Part shown: positions 8,191 through 17,311 of the stretch, piece after piece
Position numbering within the stretch: position 1 is the stretch's first letter
Layout: each line of letters opens with the position of its first letter
Assembly: GCA_021202925.1 (NCBI GenBank)
Contig: JAJQCD010000024.1
Span: 1-64,000 of the forward strand
Direction of reading: 5' to 3'
Origin: Clostridiales bacterium
GTDB taxonomy: Bacteria; Bacillota; Clostridia; Lachnospirales; Lachnospiraceae
Length of the DNA stretch: 64,000 nt
Made by a program: the position numbers and the translations under genes
Notes under the pieces: generated by a model
Database searches by the model: none
What the model was told of the DNA's origin: nothing
Seen by the model: the letters and a program-made list of their open reading frames with translations, nothing else

Positions 8191-8208
8191 AGTGTTCATA
8201 TGAACACT
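8191..8208. promoter_or_regulatory. Operator palindrome upstream of the PHP gene
   Basis: The 18-bp perfect palindrome AGTGTTCATATGAACACT. Its core TGTTCATATGAACA matches the two operators at 7303-7335. It lies in the 5' leader between the promoter and the PHP gene, a roadblock position. Confidence 0.75.
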
Positions 8209-8230
8209 ATACGTTAATATTATCAATTCT

Positions 8231-8259
8231 ATGATAATGATGTACCGGGTCTTTGTCAA
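8231..8259 (-). promoter_or_regulatory. Promoter of the PHP-PTS operon
   Basis: On the minus strand, TTGACA (8259-8254), a 17-bp spacer, then TATCAT (8236-8231). The operator palindrome begins about 15-20 nt after the expected start of transcription. Confidence 0.65.
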
Positions 8260-8360
8260 TGAGAAAATCTGCAGATACGGAAACAGGGGGACCTGTTTTT
8301 GCTGGCGTTAAATATATCTGTGAACGGTTGCCGATGGAAACATTCTGTTCGAAATTTCAT

Positions 8361-8389
8361 TTGACAGAGTATGCGCTGACGGCTATAAT
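8361..8389 (+). promoter_or_regulatory. Promoter of the molybdenum cofactor operon
   Basis: A perfect consensus promoter: TTGACA (8361-8366), 17-bp spacer, TATAAT (8384-8389). Transcription would start near 8396, giving a 220-nt leader before mobA-mobB. Confidence 0.88.
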
Positions 8390-8395
8390 AGTGAA

Positions 8396-8560
8396 ATAAT
8401 GATAAACAGATCCGAAGCGATATTTCCTAACGCTCTCAGAAGAGCCATGGGGATTTCGCCAGAAATCCGTCTGGATTTCTCAGGGTATGGCGGGAAACGG
8501 CTGTGCCTCCCACGTTTGGAAAGGAGAAGTTGATGAGCATCTGCGATTGTTGAACGATAT
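8396..8560 (+). promoter_or_regulatory. Probable Moco (molybdenum/tungsten cofactor) riboswitch
   Basis: The long leader of the cofactor operon folds into several helices. CAGAT (8407-8411) pairs with ATCTG (8539-8543) as a closing stem. GCTCT/AGAGC forms a short hairpin at 8432-8445. GCCAT (8444) pairs with ATGGC (8487) around a perfect GAAATCC/GGATTTC hairpin. GCCTCCCA followed by GGAAAGGAG fits my memory of the moco RNA consensus. A molybdenum cofactor gene cluster is the expected context. It would lower expression when the cofactor is abundant. The identification rests on memory of the motif and on context, not a covariance search. Confidence 0.62.
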
Positions 8561-8617
8561 CGTGGATGTCTGTTTTGGTTACTCTTTTCCGGAATATGAG
8601 GAGAAGGGTATTTTTTT

Positions 8618-9754
8618 ATGCAAAATAAGAGAAGTGTGGCGATTCTCTGCGGCGGACAGAGCAGCCGCATGGGACAGGATAAGGCGGGGTTGTGGTGGAG
8701 GGGAGAAAGCTTCCTGACGCGTCTGGAGGAGGAATTGGCTTCGGTCGGTACGTTGTATCTGTCAATGGGGGCCGACCGGACTTATAAAGGTACCCAGGGG
8801 ATTGCCGTAGTGGATCGCCATGCACACTGTGGTCCATTAGGCGGATTGCATGCGGTTCTGGAAAGGTGTGAGACGGAACAACTCTTTGTGGTGACGGTGG
8901 ATCAACCGCGGACGGATCGGGTGCTTGCGGAGGAGATACTGAGTTTCCTGGTGGATCCGGTTGATGCGGTGGTTCCGGTTGACGTTAAGGGAAGGATGCA
9001 TCCTCTATGCGCTGCATACCGGAAGTCAATCCTGCCGCTTGTGGAAAAGCAGATAGAAAACGGACAGTATCGTGTGCGGGATCTGCTCGACAGGCTCCGG
9101 GTGTGTTATGTGCCAGTCGGGAAGCTGACTGATGGAGCGACAAAACTGGATAACATCAATACACCGGAGGACTACCGGAGACTGTTAAACAGCCAGGTAG
9201 AGACGGTATGTGAGCGAGTGGATCCGGTGAGTTGTCTACGGGAAGAGATTCCTGTGTTTTCTGTTGTGGCGTATTCTGGCAGTGGGAAGACGACGTTCCT
9301 TGAGAAGCTGATCGCAGAACTGAAGAGGCGGGGGTTTCGTCTGGCGGTGATCAAACACGATGCACATGATTTTGAAATGGATCAGCCGGGAAAGGACAGC
9401 TTTCGTTTTACTCAGGCGGGAGCGGATACTGTGATCCTGGCTTCGGAGCGAAAGTCGGTGCGGATGGATCATTACCGGGTGAATGTGGAGGAATGGGTCG
9501 ACAGGATTCGTGGTGTGGATCTGATTCTGACGGAGGGATATAAGCATGGCGCTTACCGGAAAATTCTGCTCTTTCGGGAGGCGGCAGGAAAACCTCCTGC
9601 GTTTGACTGGAAAACGGAGCGGCCATTTTGTATCGTCAGTGATCGGGAGGAATGGCCGGACGCGGGGTGTCCGGTGTTTGGGCTGGATGATGTGAATGAG
9701 ATTGCCCGGTTGCTGGAAAACAGCATCAGGCGGGAAGGATCCGAAGAGGGATGA
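8618..9754 (+). CDS. mobAB: MobA-MobB fusion (molybdenum cofactor guanylyltransferase and GTP-binding adaptor)
   Basis: A 378-aa two-domain protein. Residues 1-190 are MobA: the nucleotide-binding ILCGGQSSRMGQDKA (9-23), then CGPLGGL and VTVDQP. MobA attaches GMP to molybdopterin to make the bis-MGD form used by DMSO-reductase-family enzymes. Residues 211-378 are MobB, with the Walker A loop YSGSGKTT (219-226) and ILTEGYKHG. Fusion of the two is known in several bacteria. ATG 8618 follows GAGGAGAAGGG. It is the first gene of a tightly packed operon behind the Moco leader, and its stop overlaps the moeA start. Confidence 0.92.
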   Translation: MQNKRSVAILCGGQSSRMGQDKAGLWWRGESFLTRLEEELASVGTLYLSMGADRTYKGTQGIAVVDRHAHCGPLGGLHAVLERCETEQLFVVTVDQPRTDRVLAEEILSFLVDPVDAVVPVDVKGRMHPLCAAYRKSILPLVEKQIENGQYRVRDLLDRLRVCYVPVGKLTDGATKLDNINTPEDYRRLLNSQVETVCERVDPVSCLREEIPVFSVVAYSGSGKTTFLEKLIAELKRRGFRLAVIKHDAHDFEMDQPGKDSFRFTQAGADTVILASERKSVRMDHYRVNVEEWVDRIRGVDLILTEGYKHGAYRKILLFREAAGKPPAFDWKTERPFCIVSDREEWPDAGCPVFGLDDVNEIARLLENSIRREGSEEG

Positions 9755-10992
9755 ATGTTTCGATCGAGGAAGCACAGGCAAGGCTGATGGAAGCTTCGGT
9801 TATGCTGGGAATTCAGAAAAAGAAAATAACCGATTGCCTTGGAGATGTACTGGCGGAAGACGTTGTTGCAGCGGCCATGCAGCCACCTTTCCCGCGTTCG
9901 GCGATGGATGGCTATGCACTTCATGCGGCGGATGTTGAGTCTGCAAACCGGGACAGGCCGGTGAGACTGCCGGTCAGGGGGACGATATACGCGGGTGATT
10001 CGCTGCCGGAGAGACTTTCGCGGGGCAAGACTGTGAGAATTATGACGGGAGCGCCGATTCCGCAAGGCGCGGATCTGGTCATTCCGCAGGAAGCGACCGA
10101 TTGCGGGGAACAGGAAGTGACGTTCTATGAGAGTGGCAAAGCGGGAGAGAATTGCTGCCCGGCGGGAGAGGATTTTCGGCGGGGCGAGATTCTTGCAGAA
10201 AAGGGCAACCCTGCAGACCCATATACAATGGCGGCAGCGGCAGCCGGGGGTGTGCGGGAAGTCTGTGTCCGTGAGCGGATTCGCGCAGCCGTGATCACGA
10301 CGGGGAATGAACTTGTTCCGGTGGATGAAGAACTACCGGCAGGGAAGATTTATAATTCGAGTCTGGTGTATTTTGTGAGCCGCTTATCGGAACTGGGATG
10401 CGAGGTGGTTTCGGCTGTAACGGTTTCGGATGAGGAAGAAGAAATTGCAGAAGCAATCCGGAATGCGGCGGTTGTGGCGGATCTGATTCTGACGACAGGT
10501 GGCGTATCGGTCGGAAGGCGGGATTGTCTGCCGGAGGTCATCCGGAGACTGGGGGCGACGGTTCTGTTCCGGGGGCTTTCCATTAAGCCGGGAATGCCGA
10601 CGATGGCGGCGAGCTTTAAGGAGCGGACGATCCTTTGCCTGTCGGGAAATCCCTATTCGGCGATTGCCATGTTTGAGATTCTGTATCCGGCTTATGAGAA
10701 GAAAGCGCAGGGACGAAACCGGATGCGGCTGGGACGCAGCCGGGGCGTGATGGGAAACACGTTCCCCAAATCGAGTCCGAGCCGCAGACTGGTGCGGGGA
10801 ATTCTGAAGGGGAACGATGTCTTTGTGCCGGAGATGCAGGGAAACGGACAGCTCCTGGCGGGAGTGGGGAGCAATTGCCTGGTGGACATCCCTGCGGGGA
10901 GCGGTCCGGTGATGCAGGGGGAAGAAGTGGAGCTTTTTGTTTTACCGGGAATCATTATGATGAATACCTATGACAGGGGGAGAGAACGATGA
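9751..10992 (+). CDS. moeA: Molybdopterin molybdenumtransferase MoeA
   Basis: A 413-aa MoeA with the usual domain set. The conserved loop PPFPRSAMDGYA is at about residues 45-56, then MTGAPIPQGADLVIPQE near 95. The MoCF-binding fold carries TTGGVSVGRRDCLPEVI, SIKPGMP and LSGNPYSA, and a C-terminal beta domain follows. It inserts molybdate into adenylylated molybdopterin. It overlaps mobAB by 4 nt and the next gene by 4 nt, which implies translational coupling. Confidence 0.94.
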   Translation: MNVSIEEAQARLMEASVMLGIQKKKITDCLGDVLAEDVVAAAMQPPFPRSAMDGYALHAADVESANRDRPVRLPVRGTIYAGDSLPERLSRGKTVRIMTGAPIPQGADLVIPQEATDCGEQEVTFYESGKAGENCCPAGEDFRRGEILAEKGNPADPYTMAAAAAGGVREVCVRERIRAAVITTGNELVPVDEELPAGKIYNSSLVYFVSRLSELGCEVVSAVTVSDEEEEIAEAIRNAAVVADLILTTGGVSVGRRDCLPEVIRRLGATVLFRGLSIKPGMPTMAASFKERTILCLSGNPYSAIAMFEILYPAYEKKAQGRNRMRLGRSRGVMGNTFPKSSPSRRLVRGILKGNDVFVPEMQGNGQLLAGVGSNCLVDIPAGSGPVMQGEEVELFVLPGIIMMNTYDRGRER

Positions 10993-12047
10993 AACTGATA
11001 CAAACGAAGGATGCGGTTGGCACGGTGCTTTGCCACGATATTACACAGATTATCCGGGGGGTGACCAAGGATGCCGTGTTCCGCAAGGGCCATATTGTGA
11101 CGGAGGAGGATATCCCGGTGCTTCTCAGTGTCGGCAAGGAAAGCCTGTACGTCTGGGAGCAGGAAGAAGGAATCCTGCATGAAAATGATGCCGCCGAGAT
11201 TCTGTGTACGATGTGCAGGGATGAGCACATGAATCGTTCGGGAGTGAAGGAAGGCAAAATTGAACTGACGGCGGCCTGTGACGGTCTGTTTAAGGTGAAC
11301 CGGGAAGGGCTGAAGGCGGTGAACCGCTTCGGGCGGATGATGATTGCGACCCGTCACGGGAATGTTACGGTAAGAAAGGGCGATAAACTCGCGGGTATGC
11401 GGATTATTCCGTTGATGATTGAGGCGGATCAGATGGAAGCGGCCCGGCGGGCGGCGATGGAGGCCACGGGCGGAGCGCCGATCCTTGCGATTCGGCCATT
11501 TGTACATAAGAAGGTCGGAATTGTCACAACAGGCAATGAAGTCTATTCCGGACGGATTGCGGATACCTTTACGCCGGTGATCCGGGAGAAGGTGGCAGAG
11601 TTTGATTCCGAAGTAATCGGGCATGAGATCTGGAATGACGACAATGAGAAGGTGACAGGCGCGATTCTGCGTCTGATTGAAGCGGGGGCGGACGTCGTGC
11701 TCTGTACGGGTGGAATGAGTGTGGATCCGGACGACAGGACGCCGCTTGCGATTAAGAATACCGGGGCGAATATCGTATCTTACGGGTTGCCGGTTCTGCC
11801 AGGAGCGATGTTCCTGCTGGCTTATTATACGGTTCAGGAAGGAGAGAATCCGCGGACCGTGGCAATCATGGGAGTTCCTGGCTGCGCAATGTACAGTCGG
11901 CGCACGATCCTGGATCTGATTCTTCCGCGTGTCATGGCGGACGATGTGGTGACTGCGGACGAGCTGGCGTCGCTGGGAGAGGGAGGCTTCTGCCTGAACT
12001 GTAAGGTCTGCACGTTTCCGAACTGCGGATTTGGAAAGGGAATGTAG
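10989..12047 (+). CDS. MoeA-like molybdopterin-binding protein with Cys-rich tail
   Basis: A 352-aa protein with a MoCF-type molybdopterin-binding domain in its second half: [32 protein letters not shown] and [12 protein letters not shown]. The N-terminal part lacks the PPFxxSxMDGYA loop of true MoeA. The C-terminus ends in [17 protein letters not shown], four Cys that could bind metal. Such proteins occur beside moeA in many anaerobic Firmicutes and may serve a variant metal-insertion or Moco-carrier step. That function is inferred. It overlaps moeA by 4 nt; moaC starts 2 nt after its stop. Confidence 0.82.
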   Translation: MKLIQTKDAVGTVLCHDITQIIRGVTKDAVFRKGHIVTEEDIPVLLSVGKESLYVWEQEEGILHENDAAEILCTMCRDEHMNRSGVKEGKIELTAACDGLFKVNREGLKAVNRFGRMMIATRHGNVTVRKGDKLAGMRIIPLMIEADQMEAARRAAMEATGGAPILAIRPFVHKKVGIVTTGNEVYSGRIADTFTPVIREKVAEFDSEVIGHEIWNDDNEKVTGAILRLIEAGADVVLCTGGMSVDPDDRTPLAIKNTGANIVSYGLPVLPGAMFLLAYYTVQEGENPRTVAIMGVPGCAMYSRRTILDLILPRVMADDVVTADELASLGEGGFCLNCKVCTFPNCGFGKGM

Positions 12048-12049
12048 CC

Positions 12050-12535
12050 ATGAGCGAATTTACTCATTTTGATCAGAACGGGAATGCAGTGATGGTAGAT
12101 GTCACTGAGAAAGGCGAGACGATCCGGGAGGCGCTTGCCTGTGGAAGAATCACCATGAGCCGGGCATGCTACGAAAAGGTAGCAATGGGAGAGATTGGCA
12201 AAGGAGATGTCCTCGGCGTGGCACGGATTGCCGGTATTATGGGCGCGAAGCGAACGTCGGAACTGATTCCCTTATGCCATCTTCTGCGGCTGACAAAAGT
12301 GGAGATCGATTTTGAACTCCTCGAAGCACAGGCTGCCGTGGAAGCCCGTTGCCGGGTGCGGACGGTGGGGAAGACTGGTGTGGAGATGGAGGCATTGACG
12401 GGCGTTCAGATTGCGTTACTTACGATCTATGATATGTGCAAGGCTGTGGATAAGGGAATGCAGATGGACGGTATTCGTCTGCTGAAAAAATCCGGCGGCA
12501 AAAGCGGAGACTGGGAGGCCATGAAGCAGGCATGA
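12050..12535 (+). CDS. moaC: Cyclic pyranopterin monophosphate synthase MoaC
   Basis: A 161-aa MoaC. Recognisable blocks are [42 protein letters not shown] and [26 protein letters not shown]. It converts the product of MoaA to cyclic pyranopterin monophosphate, the first committed intermediate of molybdopterin. The length is normal for the family. It overlaps moaA by 4 nt. Confidence 0.96.
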   Translation: MSEFTHFDQNGNAVMVDVTEKGETIREALACGRITMSRACYEKVAMGEIGKGDVLGVARIAGIMGAKRTSELIPLCHLLRLTKVEIDFELLEAQAAVEARCRVRTVGKTGVEMEALTGVQIALLTIYDMCKAVDKGMQMDGIRLLKKSGGKSGDWEAMKQA

Positions 12536-13497
12536 AGGATGCGTTTGGCAGAGAAATCAATTATATGCGGATTTCCATTACCGACCGCTGCAATTTGAGA
12601 TGCCGCTACTGCATGCCGGAGGGGATCCAGTGCGTGCCGATGCAGGATATTCTGACCTTTGAGGAGATCGAGCGGGTATGCCGGGAAGCGGTCGGGCTTG
12701 GGATTACCAGGTTTAAGATTACGGGCGGTGAGCCGTTAGTCAGGCTTGGCTGCCCGGCGCTTGTGAGGATGATCCGGCGAATTCCGGGCGTGTGCGAGGT
12801 GACCATGACGACCAATGGAGTCGCTTTGAAGCAATATCTGCCGGAACTTCTGGTGGCAGGGCTGGACGCAGTCAATATCAGCCTGGATACGCTTGACCGG
12901 GAGAAATTTCGGCAGATTACGGGATTTGACCGGCTGACCCGGGTGTGGGATTCCATCGACGCCGCATTGGAGTCTGGCCTGCGGGTGAAGATTAACACGG
13001 TTTTGCAGCGTGGAATCAACGATGGAGAATGGGAAAAACTGCTGCTTCTGGCAGAGAAGCGTGCGTTGGATGTCCGTTTCATTGAACTGATGCCGATCGG
13101 GTACGGGGCAAACGGCGGTATGGTATCCAATGTTGACCTGATGAGGCGGATCCGGGAGCGATATCCGCAGATAGAGCCGGATGCGACCGTCCATGGAAAT
13201 GGGCCGGCTACTTACTGGCGGATCCCGGGCTTTGAGGGTGGCGTCGGGTTTATCAGCGCGATTCATGGAAAGTTCTGTACCCGGTGCAATCGGATTCGCA
13301 TGACAGCGGTTGGAGAGGTCAAACCATGTCTCTGTTATGAACGGTCGTTTGACATCCGGCACGCATTACGGGACGGATCGGGGGACGAGGTGCGTGAGAC
13401 GTTGCTTTGCGCAATTCAGGCAAAGCCGGATATGCACTGCTTTGAAGAGAGAGAAGCCGTGACCGAGAGAAGGTTGATGGCGAAAATCGGAGGATGA
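12532..13497 (+). CDS. moaA: GTP 3',8-cyclase MoaA (radical SAM)
   Basis: A 321-aa radical SAM enzyme. The SAM-binding cluster motif is CNLRCRYC, followed by [11 protein letters not shown] second, substrate-binding cluster is held by [20 protein letters not shown] in the last third. The protein ends in Gly-Gly (MAKIGG), the conserved tail needed for catalysis. With MoaC it starts molybdopterin synthesis from GTP. MoaD and MoaE, needed for the next step, are not in this window. Confidence 0.96.
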   Translation: MKDAFGREINYMRISITDRCNLRCRYCMPEGIQCVPMQDILTFEEIERVCREAVGLGITRFKITGGEPLVRLGCPALVRMIRRIPGVCEVTMTTNGVALKQYLPELLVAGLDAVNISLDTLDREKFRQITGFDRLTRVWDSIDAALESGLRVKINTVLQRGINDGEWEKLLLLAEKRALDVRFIELMPIGYGANGGMVSNVDLMRRIRERYPQIEPDATVHGNGPATYWRIPGFEGGVGFISAIHGKFCTRCNRIRMTAVGEVKPCLCYERSFDIRHALRDGSGDEVRETLLCAIQAKPDMHCFEEREAVTERRLMAKIGG

Positions 13498-13498
13498 G

Positions 13499-14434
13499 AT
13501 GGGACGTATTATCGCGATATGCATCAGCGAGGTGCGGGGAACACAAAAGTATGAGGTGGAGACGGCGCAGATTGTAGAAGGCTGGGGACTGGAAGGAGAC
13601 GCCCATGGAGGAAACTGGCATCGGCAGGTGAGCCTGTTGTCTTATGAAAAAATCGAGGAATTTCGCGCCAGGGGCGCGGAGGTGGAGCCGGGAGCCTTTG
13701 GGGAAAATCTGATTGTCGAGGGATTTGATTTTCGGACACTGCCGGTGGGAACGCGGTTTTACATCGGGGATGCGGTGCTGGAGATGACGCAGATCGGAAA
13801 GGAATGTCACAGCCACTGTCCGATCTATCAGAAGATGGGGGATTGTATCATGCCGCGCGAGGGAGTGTTTGCGCAGGTGGTAAAGGGCGGAGCCATTCAC
13901 AGGGGAGATGTGGTGGAGATGCTTCCTCCGGCCGCGGACAGGCCGTTTACGGCGGCGGTGATCACGCTGAGCGATAAGGGCGCGGCGGGGGAACGCAAAG
14001 ATGAGAGTGGGCCGACTGTGGTACGCCTGCTCACAGAGGCCGGTTACGATGTGAAGGAGACGATGATTCTGCCGGATGAGAGACAGCCGCTGGAGCTTCA
14101 GCTGAAAAGACTGGCCGATCAACGGCAGGTGGATGTGATCATGACGACCGGAGGAACCGGATTTTCACCGAGAGATATTACGCCGGAGGCGACGGTTGCG
14201 GTCTGTGACCGTATGGCAAATGGGATTGCGGAGGCGATTCGTGCGTATTCGCTGACCATTACGCCCCGTGCGATGCTCAGCCGGGCGGTATCCGGAATCC
14301 GTGGAAAAACGCTGATCGTCAATCTTCCGGGAAGTCCGAAGGCGGTGACGGAGGCGCTGGAATACATTTTGCCGAGTCTTGGCCACGGGCTGGGGATCCT
14401 GCGGGGGACAGAGGGAGAATGTGCCCGGAAGTAA
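13499..14434 (+). CDS. MOSC domain-MogA/MoaB fusion protein
   Basis: A 311-aa fusion. Residues 1 to about 145 are a MOSC domain (GLEGDAHGG, HRQVSLLS, PGAFGENL, then the Cys-containing ECHSHCPIY). From about 150 on, the protein is a MogA/MoaB-type domain (AVITLSDKGAAGERKDESGP, IMTTGGTGFSPRDITPEAT, LPGSPKAV). MogA adenylylates molybdopterin before MoeA adds the metal. MOSC domains bind or modify molybdenum cofactor, often as sulfur carriers. The fusion fits the cofactor operon, starting 1 nt after moaA. Confidence 0.92.
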   Translation: MGRIIAICISEVRGTQKYEVETAQIVEGWGLEGDAHGGNWHRQVSLLSYEKIEEFRARGAEVEPGAFGENLIVEGFDFRTLPVGTRFYIGDAVLEMTQIGKECHSHCPIYQKMGDCIMPREGVFAQVVKGGAIHRGDVVEMLPPAADRPFTAAVITLSDKGAAGERKDESGPTVVRLLTEAGYDVKETMILPDERQPLELQLKRLADQRQVDVIMTTGGTGFSPRDITPEATVAVCDRMANGIAEAIRAYSLTITPRAMLSRAVSGIRGKTLIVNLPGSPKAVTEALEYILPSLGHGLGILRGTEGECARK

Positions 14435-14609
14435 CCGGAGCCTGACAGAATAAGATTTTTGTACATGCGGCGACGATGGGATCTGTTATTGGCAGCTTTC
14501 TTCGTACACTCTGGCAAAGAGAATGGAAGCGGAAATGGGTTCGTGGTCGTGTCACGCATGTATGAAGATAGATTACATCCCGGTATAAGGGGAAAGGAGA
14601 AATTTTATT

Positions 14610-15566
14610 ATGAAAAAACAGGTATCACTGGCATTGGTTGCAGCCCTGGCGACAATGAGCCTGGCGGCTTGCGGAAGTTCTTCGTCGACCGCGACGACTG
14701 CGGCGGCGACAGAAGCGGCAACGGAAGCAGCGACGGAAGTCGCAGCCGAAGAAACGGAGGCGTCTGAGACCGAAGCGGCGGAAGAAACAGAAGCGGAGAC
14801 GGAGACCGAAGCTGCGGATGCGGGCGAGGAGACGGAGCTGATCGTTTTTGCGGCGGCGTCCATGACGGAGACGTTGACGGAAATCGCAGATCTGTACAAA
14901 GAGGTTGCCCCGAATGTCACGCTGACGTTCAATTTTGATTCGTCGGGAACGCTGAAGACACAGATTCAGGAAGGCGCGGACTGCGATATTTTTATCTCTG
15001 CGGGTCAGAAGCAGATGAATCAGCTGGATAAGGATGCGAGTGCGGACGTCAATACAGAAGGGCTGGATTTTGTGGACGGCGCAACCCGGATTGATCTGCT
15101 GGAGAACAGAGTGACATTGTGTACGCCGGAGGGAAATCCGGGAGGCGTGGAGAGTTTTGACGACCTGGCGGACAAGCTGGCAAACAGCGATATCCTGCTT
15201 GCAATGGGCAACAGTGATGTGCCGGTGGGACAGTATACGCAGAAGATTCTGGCGTACTATGGTCTGGATGAAGAAGAGCTTGCCAGTGCGGGTAAGATTA
15301 CATATGGAACCAATGTCAAGGAAGTGACCACGCAGGTAACGGAAGCAAGCGTGGATTGCGGCGTGGTTTACTGCACAGATGCTTACAGCGCGGGACTCAC
15401 TCCGGTCGACTATGCGACGGCTGAGATGTGTGGTCAGGTTATCTATCCGGCGGCCGTACTCAATGTCAGTGCTTCTCCGGATGCAGCGGCTGCGTTTCTG
15501 GAGTATCTGACCGGAGCGGATGCGATGGCGGTGTTCGAGAGCGTGGGATTTGCGCCGGTGGAGTAA
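14610..15566 (+). CDS. modA: Molybdate ABC transporter substrate-binding lipoprotein ModA
   Basis: A 318-aa lipoprotein with signal peptide and lipobox LAAC (Cys21), then a long low-complexity Thr/Glu/Ala linker to about residue 75. The ModA domain starts LIVFAAASMTETLTEIA; GTLKTQIQEGADCDIFISA and CGVVYCTDAY follow. It captures molybdate (or tungstate) outside the membrane. It comes 175 nt after the MOSC-MogA gene, with AAAGGAG before ATG 14610, and leads modBC. Confidence 0.93.
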   Translation: MKKQVSLALVAALATMSLAACGSSSSTATTAAATEAATEAATEVAAEETEASETEAAEETEAETETEAADAGEETELIVFAAASMTETLTEIADLYKEVAPNVTLTFNFDSSGTLKTQIQEGADCDIFISAGQKQMNQLDKDASADVNTEGLDFVDGATRIDLLENRVTLCTPEGNPGGVESFDDLADKLANSDILLAMGNSDVPVGQYTQKILAYYGLDEEELASAGKITYGTNVKEVTTQVTEASVDCGVVYCTDAYSAGLTPVDYATAEMCGQVIYPAAVLNVSASPDAAAAFLEYLTGADAMAVFESVGFAPVE

Positions 15567-15596
15567 AGATTTAGCGGAAAGGAGAACGAGAACGAT

Positions 15597-16271
15597 ATGG
15601 ATCTGTATCCGCTTTGGAATTCTCTGAGAATTGCGGCGATCAGCAGTGTGCTGGTTTTCTTTTCCGGCATCTTTCTCGCTTATTATGCGGCGCGGCTGCC
15701 CAGTGCGGTAAAAGGAATTCTCGATGTGCTGCTGACGCTGCCGATGGTGCTTCCGCCGACTGTGTGCGGCTATTTCCTGTTGATTTTATTTGGCGCGCGT
15801 CGTCCGCTTGGCATGTTTCTGGCGGAATATGGGATCAAATTTACGATGACCTGGTACGGTGGGATTCTGGCCGCCGCGGTCGTTGCGTTTCCGCTCATGT
15901 ACCGGACGGCGCGGGGAGCGTTTGAGAGTTTTGATGAGACGCTGGCGTATTCCGGACAAACGCTGGGGCTGTCCAATACTTATATTTTCTGGAGGATCCG
16001 TATGCCGGCCTGCCGGCAGGGGATCCTGGCGGGTACAGTGCTGGCCTTTGCCCGTGCGCTGGGGGAGTACGGTGCGACCAGTATGCTGATTGGTTATACG
16101 CCAGGCAAGACGGCGACCATCTCAACGACGGTTTACCAGCTCTGGCGCACGAATGACAATGAAGGGGCGTTTCGCTGGGTGATGATTAATGTGGCGATTT
16201 CGGCGGTGGTCCTTCTGGCGGTGAATATGCTGGAGACAAAGCAGAAACGTGTGAGCAGGAGGGGAAAATGA
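15597..16271 (+). CDS. modB: Molybdate ABC transporter permease ModB
   Basis: A 224-aa membrane protein with about five or six transmembrane helices. LTLPMVLPPTVCGYFLL near the start and the cytoplasmic EAA loop (GILAGTVLAFARALGEYGAT) are diagnostic of ModB. It forms the membrane channel with ModC. It overlaps modC by 4 nt. Confidence 0.95.
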   Translation: MDLYPLWNSLRIAAISSVLVFFSGIFLAYYAARLPSAVKGILDVLLTLPMVLPPTVCGYFLLILFGARRPLGMFLAEYGIKFTMTWYGGILAAAVVAFPLMYRTARGAFESFDETLAYSGQTLGLSNTYIFWRIRMPACRQGILAGTVLAFARALGEYGATSMLIGYTPGKTATISTTVYQLWRTNDNEGAFRWVMINVAISAVVLLAVNMLETKQKRVSRRGK

Positions 16272-17311
16272 GTCTGTCCGTTTCAATCAGAAAAAATTTC
16301 GGAAGCTTCAAACTGGATACCTCCTTTGAGACCAATGAGGCTGTACTTGGTTTCCTTGGCGCTTCTGGCTGTGGGAAATCGATGACACTCAAATGCATCG
16401 CGGGGATTGAGCGGCCGGATGAAGGGCGGATTGTCCTGAACGGGCGCGTCCTGTTTGACAGCCAGGCACATATCAATCTCCGGCCACAGGAACGCAGGGT
16501 TGGTTATCTGTTCCAGAACTACGGCCTGTTTCCCAATATGACGCTGGAACAGAACATTCGCTGCGGCCTTTGCCGGGAAAAGGATGCGGACAGGAGAGAG
16601 CGGGCGCTGCGGGAGATTATTGATCAGATGGTTTTAAGCGGGCTGGAGGATCATCGTCCGTCGCAGTTATCCGGCGGACAGCAGCAGCGTACCGCGCTTG
16701 CGAGAATTCTGGTAAACGGGCCGGAGATTCTTTTGCTGGACGAGCCGTTCAGTGCGCTGGACGCCTATCTGAAGCTGCAGCTGGAGACGGAGATGAAACA
16801 GATTCTGCGTGAGTTTGGAGGGGACGCCATTCTTGTAAGCCACAGCCGCGATGAGATTTACCGGCTATGCGACGAGGTGGCAATCATGGACAGTGGGCAC
16901 CTGCTGGGAAAAGGCAGTGTGAAAAAGATGTTTTCCGATCCGGGGAGCCGTCAGGGTGCGGTGCTGACCGGCTGTAAGAATATTGAAGCGGCGGAAAAAA
17001 GCGGCGAGTACGAGGTCTATGTCCCACGCTGGGGGATGCGATTCACAACGGCAACCCCGGTGGAGGATCATCTGTGCGCGATCGGAATCCGGGCGCATCA
17101 TTTCCGGCCGGACGTGGAGGTCAACCGCGGCAGGGTAATTTTTGTGGATGAGACGGAAGAACCCTTTGAGTGGATTGAGAAATTTCGCTATGAGAGCGCA
17201 AATGAAAATTGCGAGCCGGTCTGGTGGCGGCTCGCAAAGGAAGCGAAACCACAGGATCCCCCACAGGTGCTGGGCGTGGCTCCGGAAAATATTATGTTGT
17301 TGTATCAGTGA
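16268..17311 (+). CDS. modC: Molybdate ABC transporter ATPase ModC
   Basis: A 347-aa ABC ATPase. Walker A is GASGCGKS (31-38), the signature is LSGGQQQR, Walker B is ILLLDEPFSALD and the switch His is in LVSHSRDE. A C-terminal region of about 110 residues resembles the TOBE-type regulatory domain of ModC. It powers molybdate uptake by ModAB. Its TGA ends exactly where the stop codon of the convergent esterase gene begins, so no room is left for a terminator. Confidence 0.94.
   Translation: MSLSVSIRKNFGSFKLDTSFETNEAVLGFLGASGCGKSMTLKCIAGIERPDEGRIVLNGRVLFDSQAHINLRPQERRVGYLFQNYGLFPNMTLEQNIRCGLCREKDADRRERALREIIDQMVLSGLEDHRPSQLSGGQQQRTALARILVNGPEILLLDEPFSALDAYLKLQLETEMKQILREFGGDAILVSHSRDEIYRLCDEVAIMDSGHLLGKGSVKKMFSDPGSRQGAVLTGCKNIEAAEKSGEYEVYVPRWGMRFTTATPVEDHLCAIGIRAHHFRPDVEVNRGRVIFVDETEEPFEWIEKFRYESANENCEPVWWRLAKEAKPQDPPQVLGVAPENIMLLYQ

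Noticed and set aside
8281-8300. Terminator hairpin AAACAGG/CCTGTTT with T5
   Set aside because: It lies in the spacer between two divergent promoters, so no plus-strand transcript is expected to reach it; it is short and likely incidental.
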